Part shown: piece after piece, positions 9,732 through 20,701 of the stretch | Layout of the letters: every line of letters begins with the position of its first letter | Position numbering within the stretch: position 1 is the stretch's first letter | Source: Viola odorata | Lineage: Eukaryota > Streptophyta > Magnoliopsida > Malpighiales > Violaceae | Length of the DNA: 64,000 bases | Reading direction: 5' to 3' | NCBI GenBank assembly: GCA_963691705.1 | Contig: OY829541.1 | Coordinates: 3,333,385 to 3,397,384, forward strand | Program-made: the position numbers and the translations under genes | Notes under the pieces: model-generated | What the model saw: only the letters and a program-made list of their open reading frames with translations | Database searches by the model: none | What the model was told of the DNA's origin: nothing

Positions 9732-12700
9732 TCATGCTGTATCATTAGGAACTTCCAGTGTGGTGCTCTCCACATTTTGCTCTCGAAAACCTTCATAAAA
9801 GGGCTTCAGGCGCTGCCCATTGACCTTGAACACTTTGCCCGTCTGCAAACTCTGTATATCTACTGCACTATGGGGGTAAACATTAGTAATAACGTATGGA
9901 CCAGTCCAACGAGTTCTGAGTTTACCTGCCATGGTGTGAAATCTCGAGCTATAGAGGAGTACTTTCTGCCCAGCTCTCAAGGTCCTGGGATGAATGTTCC
10001 TGTCATGGTACATTTTCGCCTTGGCCTTGATGATGGCTGAATTCTCATATGCTTCGTTTCTCAACTCTTCAAGCTCCTGCATTTGCAATCTCCTATGCGT
10101 TCCGGCAGCAGTAAGGTTCATGTTACATTGCTTGATTGCCCAAAAGGCTTTGTGTTGCACTCCAACGGGCAAATGGCAAGTTTTACCATAAACCAACTTG
10201 TAAGGTGTGGTCCCGATAGGAGTTTTGTATGCTGTTCTGTAAGCCCACAAGGCATCATCAAGCCTTTGACTCCAATCTTTTCTCTCTGGCCCAACCGTTT
10301 TGGCCAAAATGGATTTAATCTCTCGATTTGATAGCTCCGCTAACCCATTGGTTTGACGATGGTATGCTGTGGACACACGGTGAGTGATATTGTACTTGGA
10401 AAAGAGAGATGCTACCACTCGGTTGCAAAAATGTGTGCCTCTATCACTGATTATAGCTCTTGGAATTCCAAATCTGCTCAAAATCTGAGATTTAAGGAAT
10501 TTCACCACTGTTTTCGCATCATCAGCCCTTGTGGCTTTGGCTTCCACCCATTTTGACAAGTAATCTACTGCCAAAATTATGTAGGTGTTCCCATCTGAGT
10601 TAGGGAACGGTCCCATGAAGTCTAATCCCCACACATCAAAGATTTCACACACTAAAATAGGTGTGAGAGGCAGCTGATTTTTGGATGTGATATTTCCAGT
10701 TTTTTGGCAATTTTCGCAAGTCTTGCAAAAATAGTAGGCGTCTTTGAACAAAGTGGGCCAGAAAAATCCTGACTCCAGTACCTTAGAAGCTGTCCTCCTA
10801 GGTCCGAAGTGTCCTCCGCAAGCGAAAGAGTGGCTGAATTTAAGAACGGATGGAATTTCGTTCTCGAGAATGCATCTTCGGAGGATCTGATCTTTCCCCA
10901 TGTTCCAAAGGTAAGGATCATCCCAAATATAATGCCTGGAATCCCTCCTGATCTTCTCCTTCTCAGCTGTGGAGTAATCGCCATGAAACTTTCCAGTTGC
11001 CAAGAAATTGGCAATATCAGAATACCACGGCCTCATCTCAAGGCCTAGAAATAAGCTTTCGTCTGGAAAATTTTCTCTAACGGGTTCTGTTTGCGCATCC
11101 ACCAACATTCTGCTCAAATGATCAGCTACGAGATTTTCCTTGCCCTTCTTATCTTTGATCTCAAGGTCGAATTCTTGCAAGAGAAGAATCCACCTAATCA
11201 GCCTCGGCTTAGTTTCCTTCTTGGCCAAAAGGTACCTCAAGGCTGCATGATCAGAGTAAATTATCACTTTAGTTCCAAGAAGATAAGAACGAAATTTATC
11301 TAATGCAAAAACAATAGCAAAAAGTTCTTTTTCTGTGGTGGTGTAGTTTCTCTGAGCATCATCAAGCATTCTTGAAGCATAATAAATCACGTACGGATCT
11401 TTGTCAATTTTCTGCCCAAGGACAGCTCCAACGGCTGCATCACTTGCGTCACACATGATTTCAAAGGGTTTGGTCCAATCTGGAGGTTGTATTACTGGCG
11501 CAGTAATCAGCTTTTGTTTCAAGGCTTCAAACGCCTTCTTGCAATCATCATTGAAGTCGAATTTGATGTCCTTTTGGAGCAGCCTGCACATAGGCTCCGC
11601 AATCTTCGAAAAGTCCTTCATAAAACGCCTATAAAAACCTGCAAGGCCTAGAAATGAACGCACATCTCGCACGCAAGATGGGTAAGGCAGCGATTCAATG
11701 ACATCAATTTTAGCTTTGTCTACTTCCAATCCTTTTTGGGAAATAATATGTCCTAAAATTAATCCTTGATTTACCATAAAATGGCATTTCTCATAATTAA
11801 GAACCAAATCAGTCTCAATACACCTTTGTAAGATTTTTTTCAAGCTTTCCAAACATTGGTCAAAGGAGTCTCCATAAACAGTGAAATCATCCATGAAAAC
11901 TTCCATTCCTTTTTCCACAAAGTCTGAAAAAATACTTACCATGCACCTTTGAAAGGTAGCAGGTGCATTACACAACCCAAAAGGCATTCTCTTGTAGGCA
12001 AACGTGCCAAACGGGCAGGTGAACGTGGTCTTTTCTTGGTCTTCAATGGCCACGGGTATTTGATGGAATCCTGAAAATCCATCAAGACAACAGTAATGTG
12101 ATTTACCTGCCAATCTTTCAAGCATTTGATCGATGAATGGGAGAGGGAAATGATCCTTCCTTGTGGCGTTGTTCAACTTTCTATAGTCAATGCACACTCT
12201 CCAACTGTTTTGCTCTCTAGTGGGTACGGGTTGTCCTTCTTCATTTGTCACCACTGTGATTCCTGATTTCTTGGGAACTACCTGCACTGGACTCACCCAA
12301 GAACTATCAGAAATAGGATAAATGACACCAGCAGCAAGGAGCTTTAAAATCTCCTTTTTTACAACTTCCATCATTGGAGGGTTAAGCCTCCTTTGTGGCT
12401 GTCTTGTGGTCTTGCTGTCGGGTTCAAGGTGGATTTTGTGAGTGCAAATGGTAGGTGATATCCCTTTGATGTCAGCAATAGTCCAACCTATTGCTCCCTT
12501 GAATTCCTTCAATACTTCCAAAAGTCTCTCCTCTTCTGATTTTGTCAAGCTGCTAGATATGATCACTGGAAGGCTCATCTCAGGGCCTAGAAATGAGTAC
12601 TTCAGGTGGTCTGGTAGCTTTTTAAGTTCCAAGTTTGGTGCCTGCAAAATTGAAGGTTGGAGTTTAATGCCTGATTCTGGAGTATCAAAGGTTTGTTCCA

Positions 12701-15185
12701 TACCTGCACATGCTTGGTGTTCTCCCAATTCTTGGATAACGCTTTGAATTTCTGGACTGATAGTGTAATTGCTTTCCAACTCCTCCATTTCATCCTTATA
12801 CAATCCATTCTTAATGACATATTCAAAAGGGTCTGAATTTTTTATTTCAGAAACATTATCAACAAAAGGGTCAATAATATCTAAGAAATTAACAGAGTGT
12901 ATGTCATTTGGGTACTTCATAGCATCATACATATTAAAATTAATTGTTTCCTCACCAAACTCAAGAGTTAGACAACCATCATAAACATCAATTTTGGCAC
13001 GAGCTGTTCTTAAAAATGGTCTACCCAATATTACATCAGTAGTTTTAGAGACATCCTCATTTTGCATATCTACCACATAAAAATCCACAGGGAAAACAAA
13101 GTCTTTTACCTGCACCAAAAAGTCCTCAACCACCCCTACGGGGTAGATGATTGATCTATCGGCAAGTTGAATGACTACTCTTGTCTCCTTGAGGTTTCCT
13201 ATATTCAGAGTTTCAAAAATAGAAAGGGACATGACGTTTATACCTGCTCCCAGATCACACAAAGCTTTGTCGATCTGTTTGCTGCCAATTTGACAAGGTA
13301 TTGCGAAAGTTCCTTGATCTTTGCATTTTGTAGAAAGCATGGCAGCTACGTGCTCACTGAAATTTACCCGTTCGATTCCAGCTAGTTTCTTCTTGTTGGA
13401 GCAGAGCTCCTTCAGGAATTTAGCGTACTTGGGTACCTGCGAAATCATGTCTAACAAAGGCACGTTAATAGCAACTTTTCGGAAAACTTCAAGTATTTTC
13501 TTTTCATCTTGTTCCTTTTGGGCTTTCAAGGACCTTTCGGGAAAAGGAGGAGGGATGTCCTGAACTTCTGGGAGTTTTTCCTGAGTTGCTGGAGTCTCTT
13601 TTGCTGGAGTAGGTACTGGTGCACGAACTTCTGATTCAAGAGTGATTTCAGCTTCAGCTTCTAGTTGCGTTTCTGGTCGTCTCATCTCAGGGTCTTTAGA
13701 TGGACCAGTTCTGGGTGGTAAGTCTCTACCACTTCTCAAAGTTATGGCATTGAGGTGCTTGGGATTATCTACTGTGTTCGAGGGTAGCTGGCCTGAATTG
13801 TTTTGCTGGCTCATGGTGAGCTGTGCCATCTGTTTTTGTAGGTCAGCTATAGCTCCCTGGGTAGTTTGGATGAATGGTTGTAGGATTTGTTTGAGTGTGT
13901 CTTCAAGTGGTGGTGGAGGTGGTGCAGTAAGTTGTAATGGTTGTTGAGGTGCTGGTAATTGTGGAGGTTGAGGTTGAGTTGGGGGCTGATTTGTTGGGAA
14001 GTTTTGCTGGTTTTGTTGAGGTCTGGACTTGAAATTTCTCCATTCAAATGGAGGTTGCTGCTGATTTGGTCCCCACCCATAGTGAGGGTAGTTTTTCCAG
14101 CCTGGATTATTGTTGTTATTGTACGAATGGCCTTGATGAGGCATGGCTGCATTGGCTTGCTCGACTGGTTCAGCTATAAGTGGACAATCATGGGTCATGT
14201 GACCGATTTGGCAACAAACTCCACAAGGTGTTACTTGTTGAGGTGGAATCTGTTGTAATTGTGCAATGGTGGCTGGGAAATTTTTCAGAAAACTAGACAC
14301 TTCTTCCATGTGTCTCTCAAGAGCAGCCACGTTCAGGTTGTGAGCAGCTGATGTGCGGTCACAGGTTCCGTTTTGTTGGCAATTATCCGCCAAGGTCTGA
14401 ATAAGGGCTCTTGCTCGACTTGGAGTTAAGTCTAACAAGGCTCCACCAGCAGCTGAATCTAACTTCTCTTTGTCCTTTATGCACATGCCATCATAAAAGT
14501 ATTGTATCAAAGATTGTTCAGGTACACCATGCGTTGGGCATACTTCTTGGAGGTCCTTAAACCTCTGATGGTATTCACCAAAAGATTCATCCCCTCGTTG
14601 CTGGATAGCAACAAGGCACTTCCTTGCAACTCCTGCTTTGGTAGCCGACCAGTATTTTTTTAGAAAAGTGGCCGCCATTTCAGCCCAAGTGTTGATTGAA
14701 TTATGCGGAAGGCTGAAAAACCAGTTCTTTGCCGAGTCTTCTAAAGACCATGGAAAGGCTCTCAATTTAGCTCTCTCAAGTGTGACACCAGTTGGTTTTA
14801 AAGCATCACATTCGAATTGGAATTTTTGTAGGTGCTTGTAGGGATTTTCGGATGCATGACCTCTGAACTTGCTGAGGTTGTGCATGACATTTGACTTCAC
14901 GGCCCAGTCCTGTGGTACTGGACGGTAGTTGATACACAGGAAAGACTCCTGCTCTGCTCCTTGGTTGAGCTCCCTTAGAGTAGGTTCTGCTGGATCTGCC
15001 ATTTCTGGTTCCGCAGGTTGGTCTATCTCGGGGTCCTGAGATGGATCAACTTCGGATTCTGAGTTTGAACCTGATGAAGAAAGTTCGGAAAACTTCCTCT
15101 TCGAAAGTCTGAACGTCGTTTCTGTTCTGGAAATTTCTGAAATGAAAGGTAGCGGTTGTGGATTTGACGACCTGGTCATGAACAA
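9732..15185 (-). CDS. Athila gag-pol polyprotein (gag, protease, RT, RNase H, integrase)
   Basis: A single 1817-aa frame makes the capsid protein and enzymes for reverse transcription and integration. Domains in order (approximate residues): gag, with the retrotransposon-gag core in the first 300; CCHC zinc knuckle [14 protein letters not shown] at 320-333; a Q/P-rich spacer; protease with [12 protein letters not shown] near 640 (D-L-G rather than the commoner D-[ST]-G); reverse transcriptase 930-1190 with [10 protein letters not shown] near 1095; RNase H with [13 protein letters not shown] near 1245; integrase with an HHCC finger (HFGPRR...CENCQKTG) near 1460-1500 and the D,D-35-E core from WGLDFMGPF near 1515 and SDRGTHF near 1580. 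No chromodomain is seen, as expected for Athila. There are no stops or frameshifts. The first Met lies just inside the PBS and was taken as the start. Confidence 0.95.
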   Translation of the reverse strand: MFMTRSSNPQPLPFISEISRTETTFRLSKRKFSELSSSGSNSESEVDPSQDPEIDQPAEPEMADPAEPTLRELNQGAEQESFLCINYRPVPQDWAVKSNVMHNLSKFRGHASENPYKHLQKFQFECDALKPTGVTLERAKLRAFPWSLEDSAKNWFFSLPHNSINTWAEMAATFLKKYWSATKAGVARKCLVAIQQRGDESFGEYHQRFKDLQEVCPTHGVPEQSLIQYFYDGMCIKDKEKLDSAAGGALLDLTPSRARALIQTLADNCQQNGTCDRTSAAHNLNVAALERHMEEVSSFLKNFPATIAQLQQIPPQQVTPCGVCCQIGHMTHDCPLIAEPVEQANAAMPHQGHSYNNNNNPGWKNYPHYGWGPNQQQPPFEWRNFKSRPQQNQQNFPTNQPPTQPQPPQLPAPQQPLQLTAPPPPPLEDTLKQILQPFIQTTQGAIADLQKQMAQLTMSQQNNSGQLPSNTVDNPKHLNAITLRSGRDLPPRTGPSKDPEMRRPETQLEAEAEITLESEVRAPVPTPAKETPATQEKLPEVQDIPPPFPERSLKAQKEQDEKKILEVFRKVAINVPLLDMISQVPKYAKFLKELCSNKKKLAGIERVNFSEHVAAMLSTKCKDQGTFAIPCQIGSKQIDKALCDLGAGINVMSLSIFETLNIGNLKETRVVIQLADRSIIYPVGVVEDFLVQVKDFVFPVDFYVVDMQNEDVSKTTDVILGRPFLRTARAKIDVYDGCLTLEFGEETINFNMYDAMKYPNDIHSVNFLDIIDPFVDNVSEIKNSDPFEYVIKNGLYKDEMEELESNYTISPEIQSVIQELGEHQACAGMEQTFDTPESGIKLQPSILQAPNLELKKLPDHLKYSFLGPEMSLPVIISSSLTKSEEERLLEVLKEFKGAIGWTIADIKGISPTICTHKIHLEPDSKTTRQPQRRLNPPMMEVVKKEILKLLAAGVIYPISDSSWVSPVQVVPKKSGITVVTNEEGQPVPTREQNSWRVCIDYRKLNNATRKDHFPLPFIDQMLERLAGKSHYCCLDGFSGFHQIPVAIEDQEKTTFTCPFGTFAYKRMPFGLCNAPATFQRCMVSIFSDFVEKGMEVFMDDFTVYGDSFDQCLESLKKILQRCIETDLVLNYEKCHFMVNQGLILGHIISQKGLEVDKAKIDVIESLPYPSCVRDVRSFLGLAGFYRRFMKDFSKIAEPMCRLLQKDIKFDFNDDCKKAFEALKQKLITAPVIQPPDWTKPFEIMCDASDAAVGAVLGQKIDKDPYVIYYASRMLDDAQRNYTTTEKELFAIVFALDKFRSYLLGTKVIIYSDHAALRYLLAKKETKPRLIRWILLLQEFDLEIKDKKGKENLVADHLSRMLVDAQTEPVRENFPDESLFLGLEMRPWYSDIANFLATGKFHGDYSTAEKEKIRRDSRHYIWDDPYLWNMGKDQILRRCILENEIPSVLKFSHSFACGGHFGPRRTASKVLESGFFWPTLFKDAYYFCKTCENCQKTGNITSKNQLPLTPILVCEIFDVWGLDFMGPFPNSDGNTYIILAVDYLSKWVEAKATRADDAKTVVKFLKSQILSRFGIPRAIISDRGTHFCNRVVASLFSKYNITHRVSTAYHRQTNGLAELSNREIKSILAKTVGPERKDWSQRLDDALWAYRTAYKTPIGTTPYKLVYGKTCHLPVGVQHKAFWAIKQCNMNLTAAGTHRRLQMQELEELRNEAYENSAIIKAKAKMYHDRNIHPRTLRAGQKVLLYSSRFHTMAGKLRTRWTGPYVITNVYPHSAVDIQSLQTGKVFKVNGQRLKPFYEGFREQNVESTTLEVPNDTA

Positions 15186-15210
15186 GAAAACAAAAAATCA
15201 GTACACGTTG

Positions 15211-15228
15211 TCCCCGGCAACGACGCCA
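15211..15228 (-). other. Primer-binding site, tRNA-Asp type
   Basis: On the minus strand TGGCGTCGTTGCCGGGGA follows the 5' LTR after a 5-nt spacer. It matches the 3' end of plant tRNA-Asp with one mismatch (GTC for GCC). The element at 51 kb has the exact form TGGCGCCGTTGCCGGGGA. Asp priming is usual for Athila and related lineages. Confidence 0.88.
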
Positions 15229-15233
15229 ATTTA

Positions 15234-16700
15234 TGACAGGGCCGTCGCATGCCCTGCACAAATAAAAGATTACAACCCAGTGCTGTTCTGTAAATTAATG
15301 CAGATAGTGGTAGGAGGTTCGAACACAGGGACAAGACCTTGACTGATTCGTAGTTTCTTTATGAATAACCAAGTAGAAAAACCAAGTTTTGGGTTGTAAA
15401 TACGTGGGAACAGAAATGTAAATAAATTAAACGAAAGTTGCATACAAAAATACAGTTGAAATGAGATAGGAATCAGTAGGAGAAAGACATCCCCGGTAGA
15501 GATATTAACGAAGTGACAATTCCAAGATGTTGATCATTGACAAAAGATTTTCAAAACCAATTCATAGAGAAGTTATAGAGATACATCCAGGGGCGATCTC
15601 CAAGCCTCCTCCTACTCAAGTCACTCAAGGAGAAGCTCCTTTCGTGACCCTAACTCCCCTAACAATCAAGGATTGCTGGTTCATTGATATGATTAGGAAG
15701 GCCCTTCTCAAGACCTTGAGATGGACGCAACTGCAGTCCAGAATTCTCAAAACTCACTCTTTTCTTCTTCTAGTTTTAGAGAAAGTTTAATTATCCTATC
15801 ACTAGTTGTCTACTCGGGTTCTCTATAGTACAGAAACGCGGCACTACAGGGATTCTACGGTAATCAATTGCACTGAAATCCAAGTTGATCAAGCTCAAAC
15901 ACAATACAATCAAGTTGTCATTAAATCAAGCAAGAAAAGTGATATGAAACGTTTTTAATTAAGATCAAAACAAGTCTCACAACGTTCCTGGAATTTCCAA
16001 CCTCTAAATCTCTACCAGAGATGAAGGTTTTTAGTTACAAAACATAATGAAATGATAAAAGATGTTCAAAACAGAAAATAGGAAAATGCTGGAAATTCTG
16101 GAAAATAAGTGAAACAGTTGGTTTTCTCCTCTAACTCCTTGCTCTCGTTCTCCCCTTTCCTCTGCCGTTTTGATCAGTATTAATGGTCTTCTTTGGTGCC
16201 AAGATACTCCTCTCTAAGGTGAGACAGCTCCCACTAACAAATCTTCATCCTTGTGGTCTTCAATGCTTGCGGGAATATTCTTCCTAAACACAAGGGGAAT
16301 GTTGATTTTTGTCTTCTATAAACTTGTTAGGAGTGGGAAGAATGTTATCTGAACCCAAGAAGCTTTGTGTCACTAAAAACGCCACCCAAGAAGACAAGAA
16401 CCGCACTCATGAGAAAATAATTGCGGCGCGCATAATCATGGTGAGTGCTGTCCAGATCTGGAAACGTCACGGCAGCCTCATCTCAGGGCCTTGAGATGAG
16501 TCGGAATTCATCAGCAGAAAAACTGCACAGCCAGCTTGATCGATTGAGCTCTATTCTTTGGTCTTTTCGTTCCTTCTCCTACTTCTGGTCATTCAAGTGT
16601 AATTCTGGAAAAAGGAAGGAAAAAGGATCAAAGCAGCATGTTTATTGCTTCAAAAGCTAAGTAAAGAAGCAACAAAACTAAGTGGAATAACAATCAATCA
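15234..16700 (-). repeat. Right LTR (5' LTR of the Athila element)
   Basis: 1467 bp, TG...CA, the same length as the left LTR. In minus orientation it drives the element. The palindrome copies lie at 15702-15725 (variant) and 16477-16500. The 87-codon frame at 15527-15790 mirrors the one in the other LTR. Confidence 0.96.
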
Positions 16701-16705
16701 ATAAT
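16701..16705. repeat. Target-site duplication ATAAT, right of the Athila element
   Basis: Exact partner of 4304-4308. Confidence 0.92.
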
Positions 16706-16870
16706 TTTTATCTATTACAGTTCTATCTAAACCCTAAACCCATTATCAATTAAATGGGTATTTCTCGAAATACCCAATGGTCATTTTGAGAATAATTACA
16801 TTAACTAAATTAGGTTATTAAACTAAATGTCATTATTACCATGAATACAATTATATTCATTGAAATTTTG

Positions 16871-17031
16871 AACAATTGAGAAAGAGTTTATGGTTATTAA
16901 ATTTCTAATCTTATAAATATAGTGTGTTTATAATAATTGTTATTGATTACTCGATAATTTTTTTAAATATGATGATTTATCATATTTTTAACAATCTTAA
17001 TTGGTATACCCATAAACTCTTTCTCAATTGT
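16871..17031. repeat. Inverted repeat, 22-23-bp perfect arms
   Basis: Arms at 16871-16893 and 17010-17031 (ACAATTGAGAAAGAGTTTAT and complement), separated by about 116 nt that contain a further small palindrome around TGATGATTTATCATA. Confidence 0.85.
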
Positions 17032-17503
17032 TTATTCCTACCTTTGTATCATTTTTGAAATTTATGGTCATGTTAAAATTTCCATAATTAACAATTAATA
17101 TCAATTTTAAATTTTCTAAATAATTTAAATTATTTAGTCCATCTTAAATATTAGTCATTTAAGATAGAAAATGATTTTTCTGAATTTCCATTAATTTTAA
17201 AATGGCCATAGAAATTATATGGTCATAGACATATATTAGGTATTATAAAACTCATATTTTACTCTATGGCCATTTTTTCCCATTTTATCATGTTAATTGT
17301 AATAAAATTTTATAAATAATACTTAAATTTTGGAGGTACTCTAAATGTGGAACAAGTCTGACATAAATTTTATTAGACTTACAAGCTTAAATTCTAAATC
17401 AAGATTTAGATATAAAAATAGGTTAATTTAAAAAAAAAACGTAAATTCCCTTTGAATCTACCCTAGATATTCATCAAAATCTATGAAATTTTTCTTGACT
17501 AAT

Positions 17504-17717
17504 ACCTTAAGATGAGATGTATTAGAAAATGGAAGCATGAATCCCAATAAAAAAGATTGGGATTCAAAGGGAATAGTTAGTGATAACGAATTCACTTATC
17601 AAAAATATTCTACAAATAATTGACTTTCTGTTGGGATTCATGCTTCCATTTTCTAATACATCTCATCTTAAGGTAATTAACTATTACCATAATTTCCATT
17701 TTTGATAAGTGAATTCG
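17504..17717. repeat. Two interleaved perfect inverted repeats (44 bp and 20 bp)
   Basis: Arm 1a is 17504-17547 and arm 1b 17631-17674, a perfect 44-bp match. Arm 2a is 17587-17606 and arm 2b 17698-17717, a perfect 20-bp match (CGAATTCACTTATCAAAAAT). The order 1a-2a-1b-2b is that of a pseudoknot, not of nested hairpins. Arm 1a can also fold on a nearer partner at 17555-17566 (ATTGGGATTCA). Confidence 0.88.
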
Positions 17718-18907
17718 GATATCATTTTAGTCAGTTTAAGAGTATAGTTTAGCATCTTGAAGTTGTTACAATAATTTCCAAAAACTTAATCCTCTTCATG
17801 ATAATATTCTAGAAAATGGCCATTTTGTTCTAATTCAAAATGGATTACTACACGTTATTTTACTCTTAAATCAGCGAAATTTAAATCAAATAGTGTAGAT
17901 CAAAATGTACATTATAATTTTACTCTTTAAATTAAATGAATCTCTAATTTTATAAAGGGTCATTATCCTTTTCCTGTAAATCATATACTTAATTTTAAAA
18001 TTAGAAGATTAAATTGGGAAAACGGATTGAAAAATAGAGTCAGTTTCGACATAATCAATTTTTAGTAAGGGATAGTTTTCCCTTACTATCTCATTATCAA
18101 TTCTTAATGGGCAATTTAGGAAATTATAATTGACCGTGTAATCTCAATTGTCGATAAAGGAAAATAGACAAAAATTCCAAGGGTAAAAACTTCAGTGAAA
18201 AGGCCATTTACTCTAATATTTAAGATACCAAAAACTTTATAGAAATTGAATGAATATCCAAGGGAATAATAGGTTAAACCTTAGATATATCATTAAAAAT
18301 TTATATTTAATCATAGACAAAAATATAGAAGGGTAATTTAGAGAAAATGGGAATTATAAGAAAAACTAAAATATTAGTAATAAACTGATGAGATGGACTC
18401 TAGAATATTAGGGATAAAATATTTGATTAAAAAAATTCCCAAGGGTATAAATTTAAAGTTTAATTTACTTCAACAGAATTTTTTATAGAAAATTTACAAT
18501 AAATTTTAGAAATGAAAAAATTCTCAATTTTAAAAAGAGTAATTTCAAGATTTATCTTGACCGATAAATGGAAATTTTTTTTATCCATTTTTCGAAAGAT
18601 TTAGAAAAATTCTATTTCTCAAATTTTTTATCTCTAATTTTCTCTATATTGAGAATTTTACCATCTCTATGAAATATTGTAAAATTCTCCATCTCTTTTA
18701 CTTCACTTTAAATTTTTTCGAGGAAAGTTCTAAATTACTAAATATGATGAACTCATATGCAGTATATACCATTTCATGTTACCCTTAGTATGAAATGGAC
18801 TCTAGAATATTAATTCAGATAAAAATTTCAATTAGCAGAATTGAAATATGACTCTCCAATTCAATTTATCTCTACCCAATGGTATGAAATTTCTTAATCC
18901 CTATATA

Positions 18908-18981
18908 TTTCATTTGAGATGGTATAAACATATTCATCTTCATCTCAAACAATGAATATGTTTATACCATCTCAAATGAAA
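18908..18981. repeat. Perfect 30-bp inverted repeat with 14-nt loop
   Basis: Arms are 18908-18937 and 18952-18981; the right arm contains GAATATGTTTATACCATCTC. The right arm plus loop also occurs at 53776-53820, without its left partner. Confidence 0.88.
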
Positions 18982-19890
18982 TATTAGAATATTAGAATAT
19001 TAGAATATTTTCTAATATTCTAGAATACATTACAATAAATATTATTTGTTTGACCTATAAATAAGATGGTGTTTTAATACCATCTTAAATGGTTTCAAGA
19101 ACTGAAATTTCCCAAGGGTATAAATTTTTAGAAATAAACTCTAAAATATTAAAAAATATTCTAATATTTCGATGGTATAGAAATTATAGAATTGACAATA
19201 AATGATACAATTTATTATGAATTTTTTTAATTAAGAGACTTTCGATCTTAATGAGATTAGCAAAATAATTCCATAAAATTTATAAATGAGACACTAAATT
19301 TTTAAAACTATTGAAAATTTCTTTAGAAAATACGGACCTAATTTTACTCTACTTCATATAGAAATCACTATAAGTTTAATTTCTTGAATTTATTTTTAAA
19401 GAGAATTTTGAAACTAGATATTTACCTAGAAAACAGGCCATTTTATTCTAACGGGAAATTTTACTGATTTATAGTATTAACCTATAACTATTCATTTTAT
19501 ATTTCTCATTTATTTCACTCGACAATTATTTCAACAAATTAGTTTTAATTTTTACCATAAAATGGCCATTGATTTATCTTACTCTAATTTACCTAAATGA
19601 AATTAATTTAGGAAATAGTAATTCTTAATTAATGAATGTACTCATTAATTAATTTTATAATAGATATTCTAGAGTCCATTTATACCAGAGTCAAAATAAC
19701 TGTTTAGTAGTAATTTTTAGCCCTCTTAACTTGTCAAATTGGATTGACAAGGGTCCAGAGAGGAGCATTAACCTTTGACCTTATGGGTAGGGACAAAATG
19801 GTAAAAAAAATTGGTTTAAAGTTTTTGTACATAATGGACAAATCGGGGGAAGTATATAGAGGAAGTAAACAAGAAAATCAACTCGATGAC

Positions 19891-20701
19891 TTCACGTTCT
19901 TCTTTAAATGAAAATTTTGAAATTCGATAGAATGTTGTTTGGTATGCAAATTATGAAAAAAAAAAACTTATTTTTATTAGTAGAGTTTAATTAGAATTTA
20001 TTTTAAGTAAAAATTTGGTATGTTTTGAAAATGAAATTTTTACTTAATTGAATTGTTACTAAAAAATTAAACCAATAAAAAGTTTCAAAAAATGTTATAA
20101 TTCAATTTTGAAAGAATTGAACTTTTTTTATTTGACCACGTAAATAATCTTCACAAGACCCCAACTAGAACAAAGTCATAGAAAAGGTCAGGAATTTGAA
20201 GTTTGAAAATATTTTAAAATCATAAAGAATAGATACTTTTGTATTTAATTTTTGAGAGCTTTTAAATTTTATTCTTTGATATATTAAAATGTACTGTACC
20301 AAATAGAATTTTTATCTTCACCTTCCATGATGCATTAAAAAAAATTCAGAAGACATCTACTGTCAAACTCAAACTGTCTCCCAAATATTTCTTTGACAAA
20401 CTGTCATCTCTCTCTTCATTCTTTTAAATTTTATTCTTTGATATATTAAAATGTACTGTACCAAATAGAATTTTTATCTTCACCTTCCATGATGCATTAA
20501 AAAAAATTCAGAAGACATCTACTGTCAAACACAAACTGTCATCTTTCTCTTGATCTTCTCATCTCCCAAATATTTCTTTGATTTGCCTGTCGTCAAACTG
20601 TGATCTCTCTCTTCATCTCCTCATCTCCCATAACCACACCCACCCCACACACACATTCTCCAATTGTCTTGTGCCCTTCTTCAACCAACCAACCAACCAA
20701 C
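19891..20701 (+). promoter_or_regulatory. Upstream region and 5' leader of the WUS-like gene
   Basis: AT-rich sequence ends in a pyrimidine-rich leader (about 20540-20701, many CTC, ACC and AACC runs). It contains the 162-bp-period tandem duplication described next. An upstream in-frame ATG at 20600 is treated as leader because ATG 20702 gives the usual short N-terminus. No convincing TATA box could be fixed. Confidence 0.5.
20259..20540. repeat. Tandem duplication in the WUS-like promoter (period 162 bp)
   Basis: About 120 bp starting CTTTTAAATTTTATTCTTTG at 20259 is repeated from 20421 with one clear mismatch (aaactcaaac against aaacacaaac). Any binding site in it is now doubled about 160-440 bp ahead of the start codon. 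Confidence 0.9.

Larger units (their letters stand above)
4309..16700 (-). mobile_element. Complete Athila-lineage Ty3/gypsy LTR retrotransposon (12,392 bp)
   Basis: A full element lies on the minus strand: 5' LTR 15234-16700, tRNA-Asp PBS, gag-pol 15185-9732, ATHILA-type ORF 9349-7049, PPT near 5776, and 3' LTR 4309-5775. The LTRs have equal length, TG...CA ends on both, and a perfect 5-bp TSD. By eye they differ at 9 positions in 1467 (about 0.6 %), with no indels, so the insertion is recent; at an assumed 1.3e-8 substitutions per site per year this is roughly a quarter of a million years. Both large ORFs are uninterrupted, so it may still be mobile. It inserted into an AT-rich hairpin-rich repeat. 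It contains a recurring short palindrome (see findings). Confidence 0.96.
16706..19890. repeat. AT-rich, hairpin-rich noncoding repeat (family also at 52.7-56.3 kb)
   Basis: About 3.2 kb of very AT-rich DNA without a meaningful ORF, but with several long, perfect inverted repeats (listed separately). The 18-mer ATGGACTCTAGAATATTA occurs at 18393 and 18795, its complement exactly at 53836-53853, and a 16-nt match to the complement at 19664-19679. The segment 18942-19026 is also shared with 53776-53853. It is therefore a dispersed repeat, now split by the Athila insertion. Its class is unknown; it could be the LTR or untranslated part of a large element. Confidence 0.7.

Noticed and set aside
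9971..9994. Further match to the Athila palindrome (TCTCAAGGTCCTGGGATGAA)
   Set aside because: It lies in a different codon phase from the other coding copies and encodes HPRTLRAG of the conserved pol C-terminus, so it may be coincidence; not counted.
11641..11660. CAAGGCCTAGAAATGAACG resembling the Athila palindrome
   Set aside because: Encodes the conserved [10 protein letters not shown] segment of RT; protein conservation explains it.
16706..19890. CRISPR array or tRNA-like cluster for the many hairpins
   Set aside because: Hairpins are all different and irregularly spaced, in a plant nuclear context; no repeat-spacer pattern.
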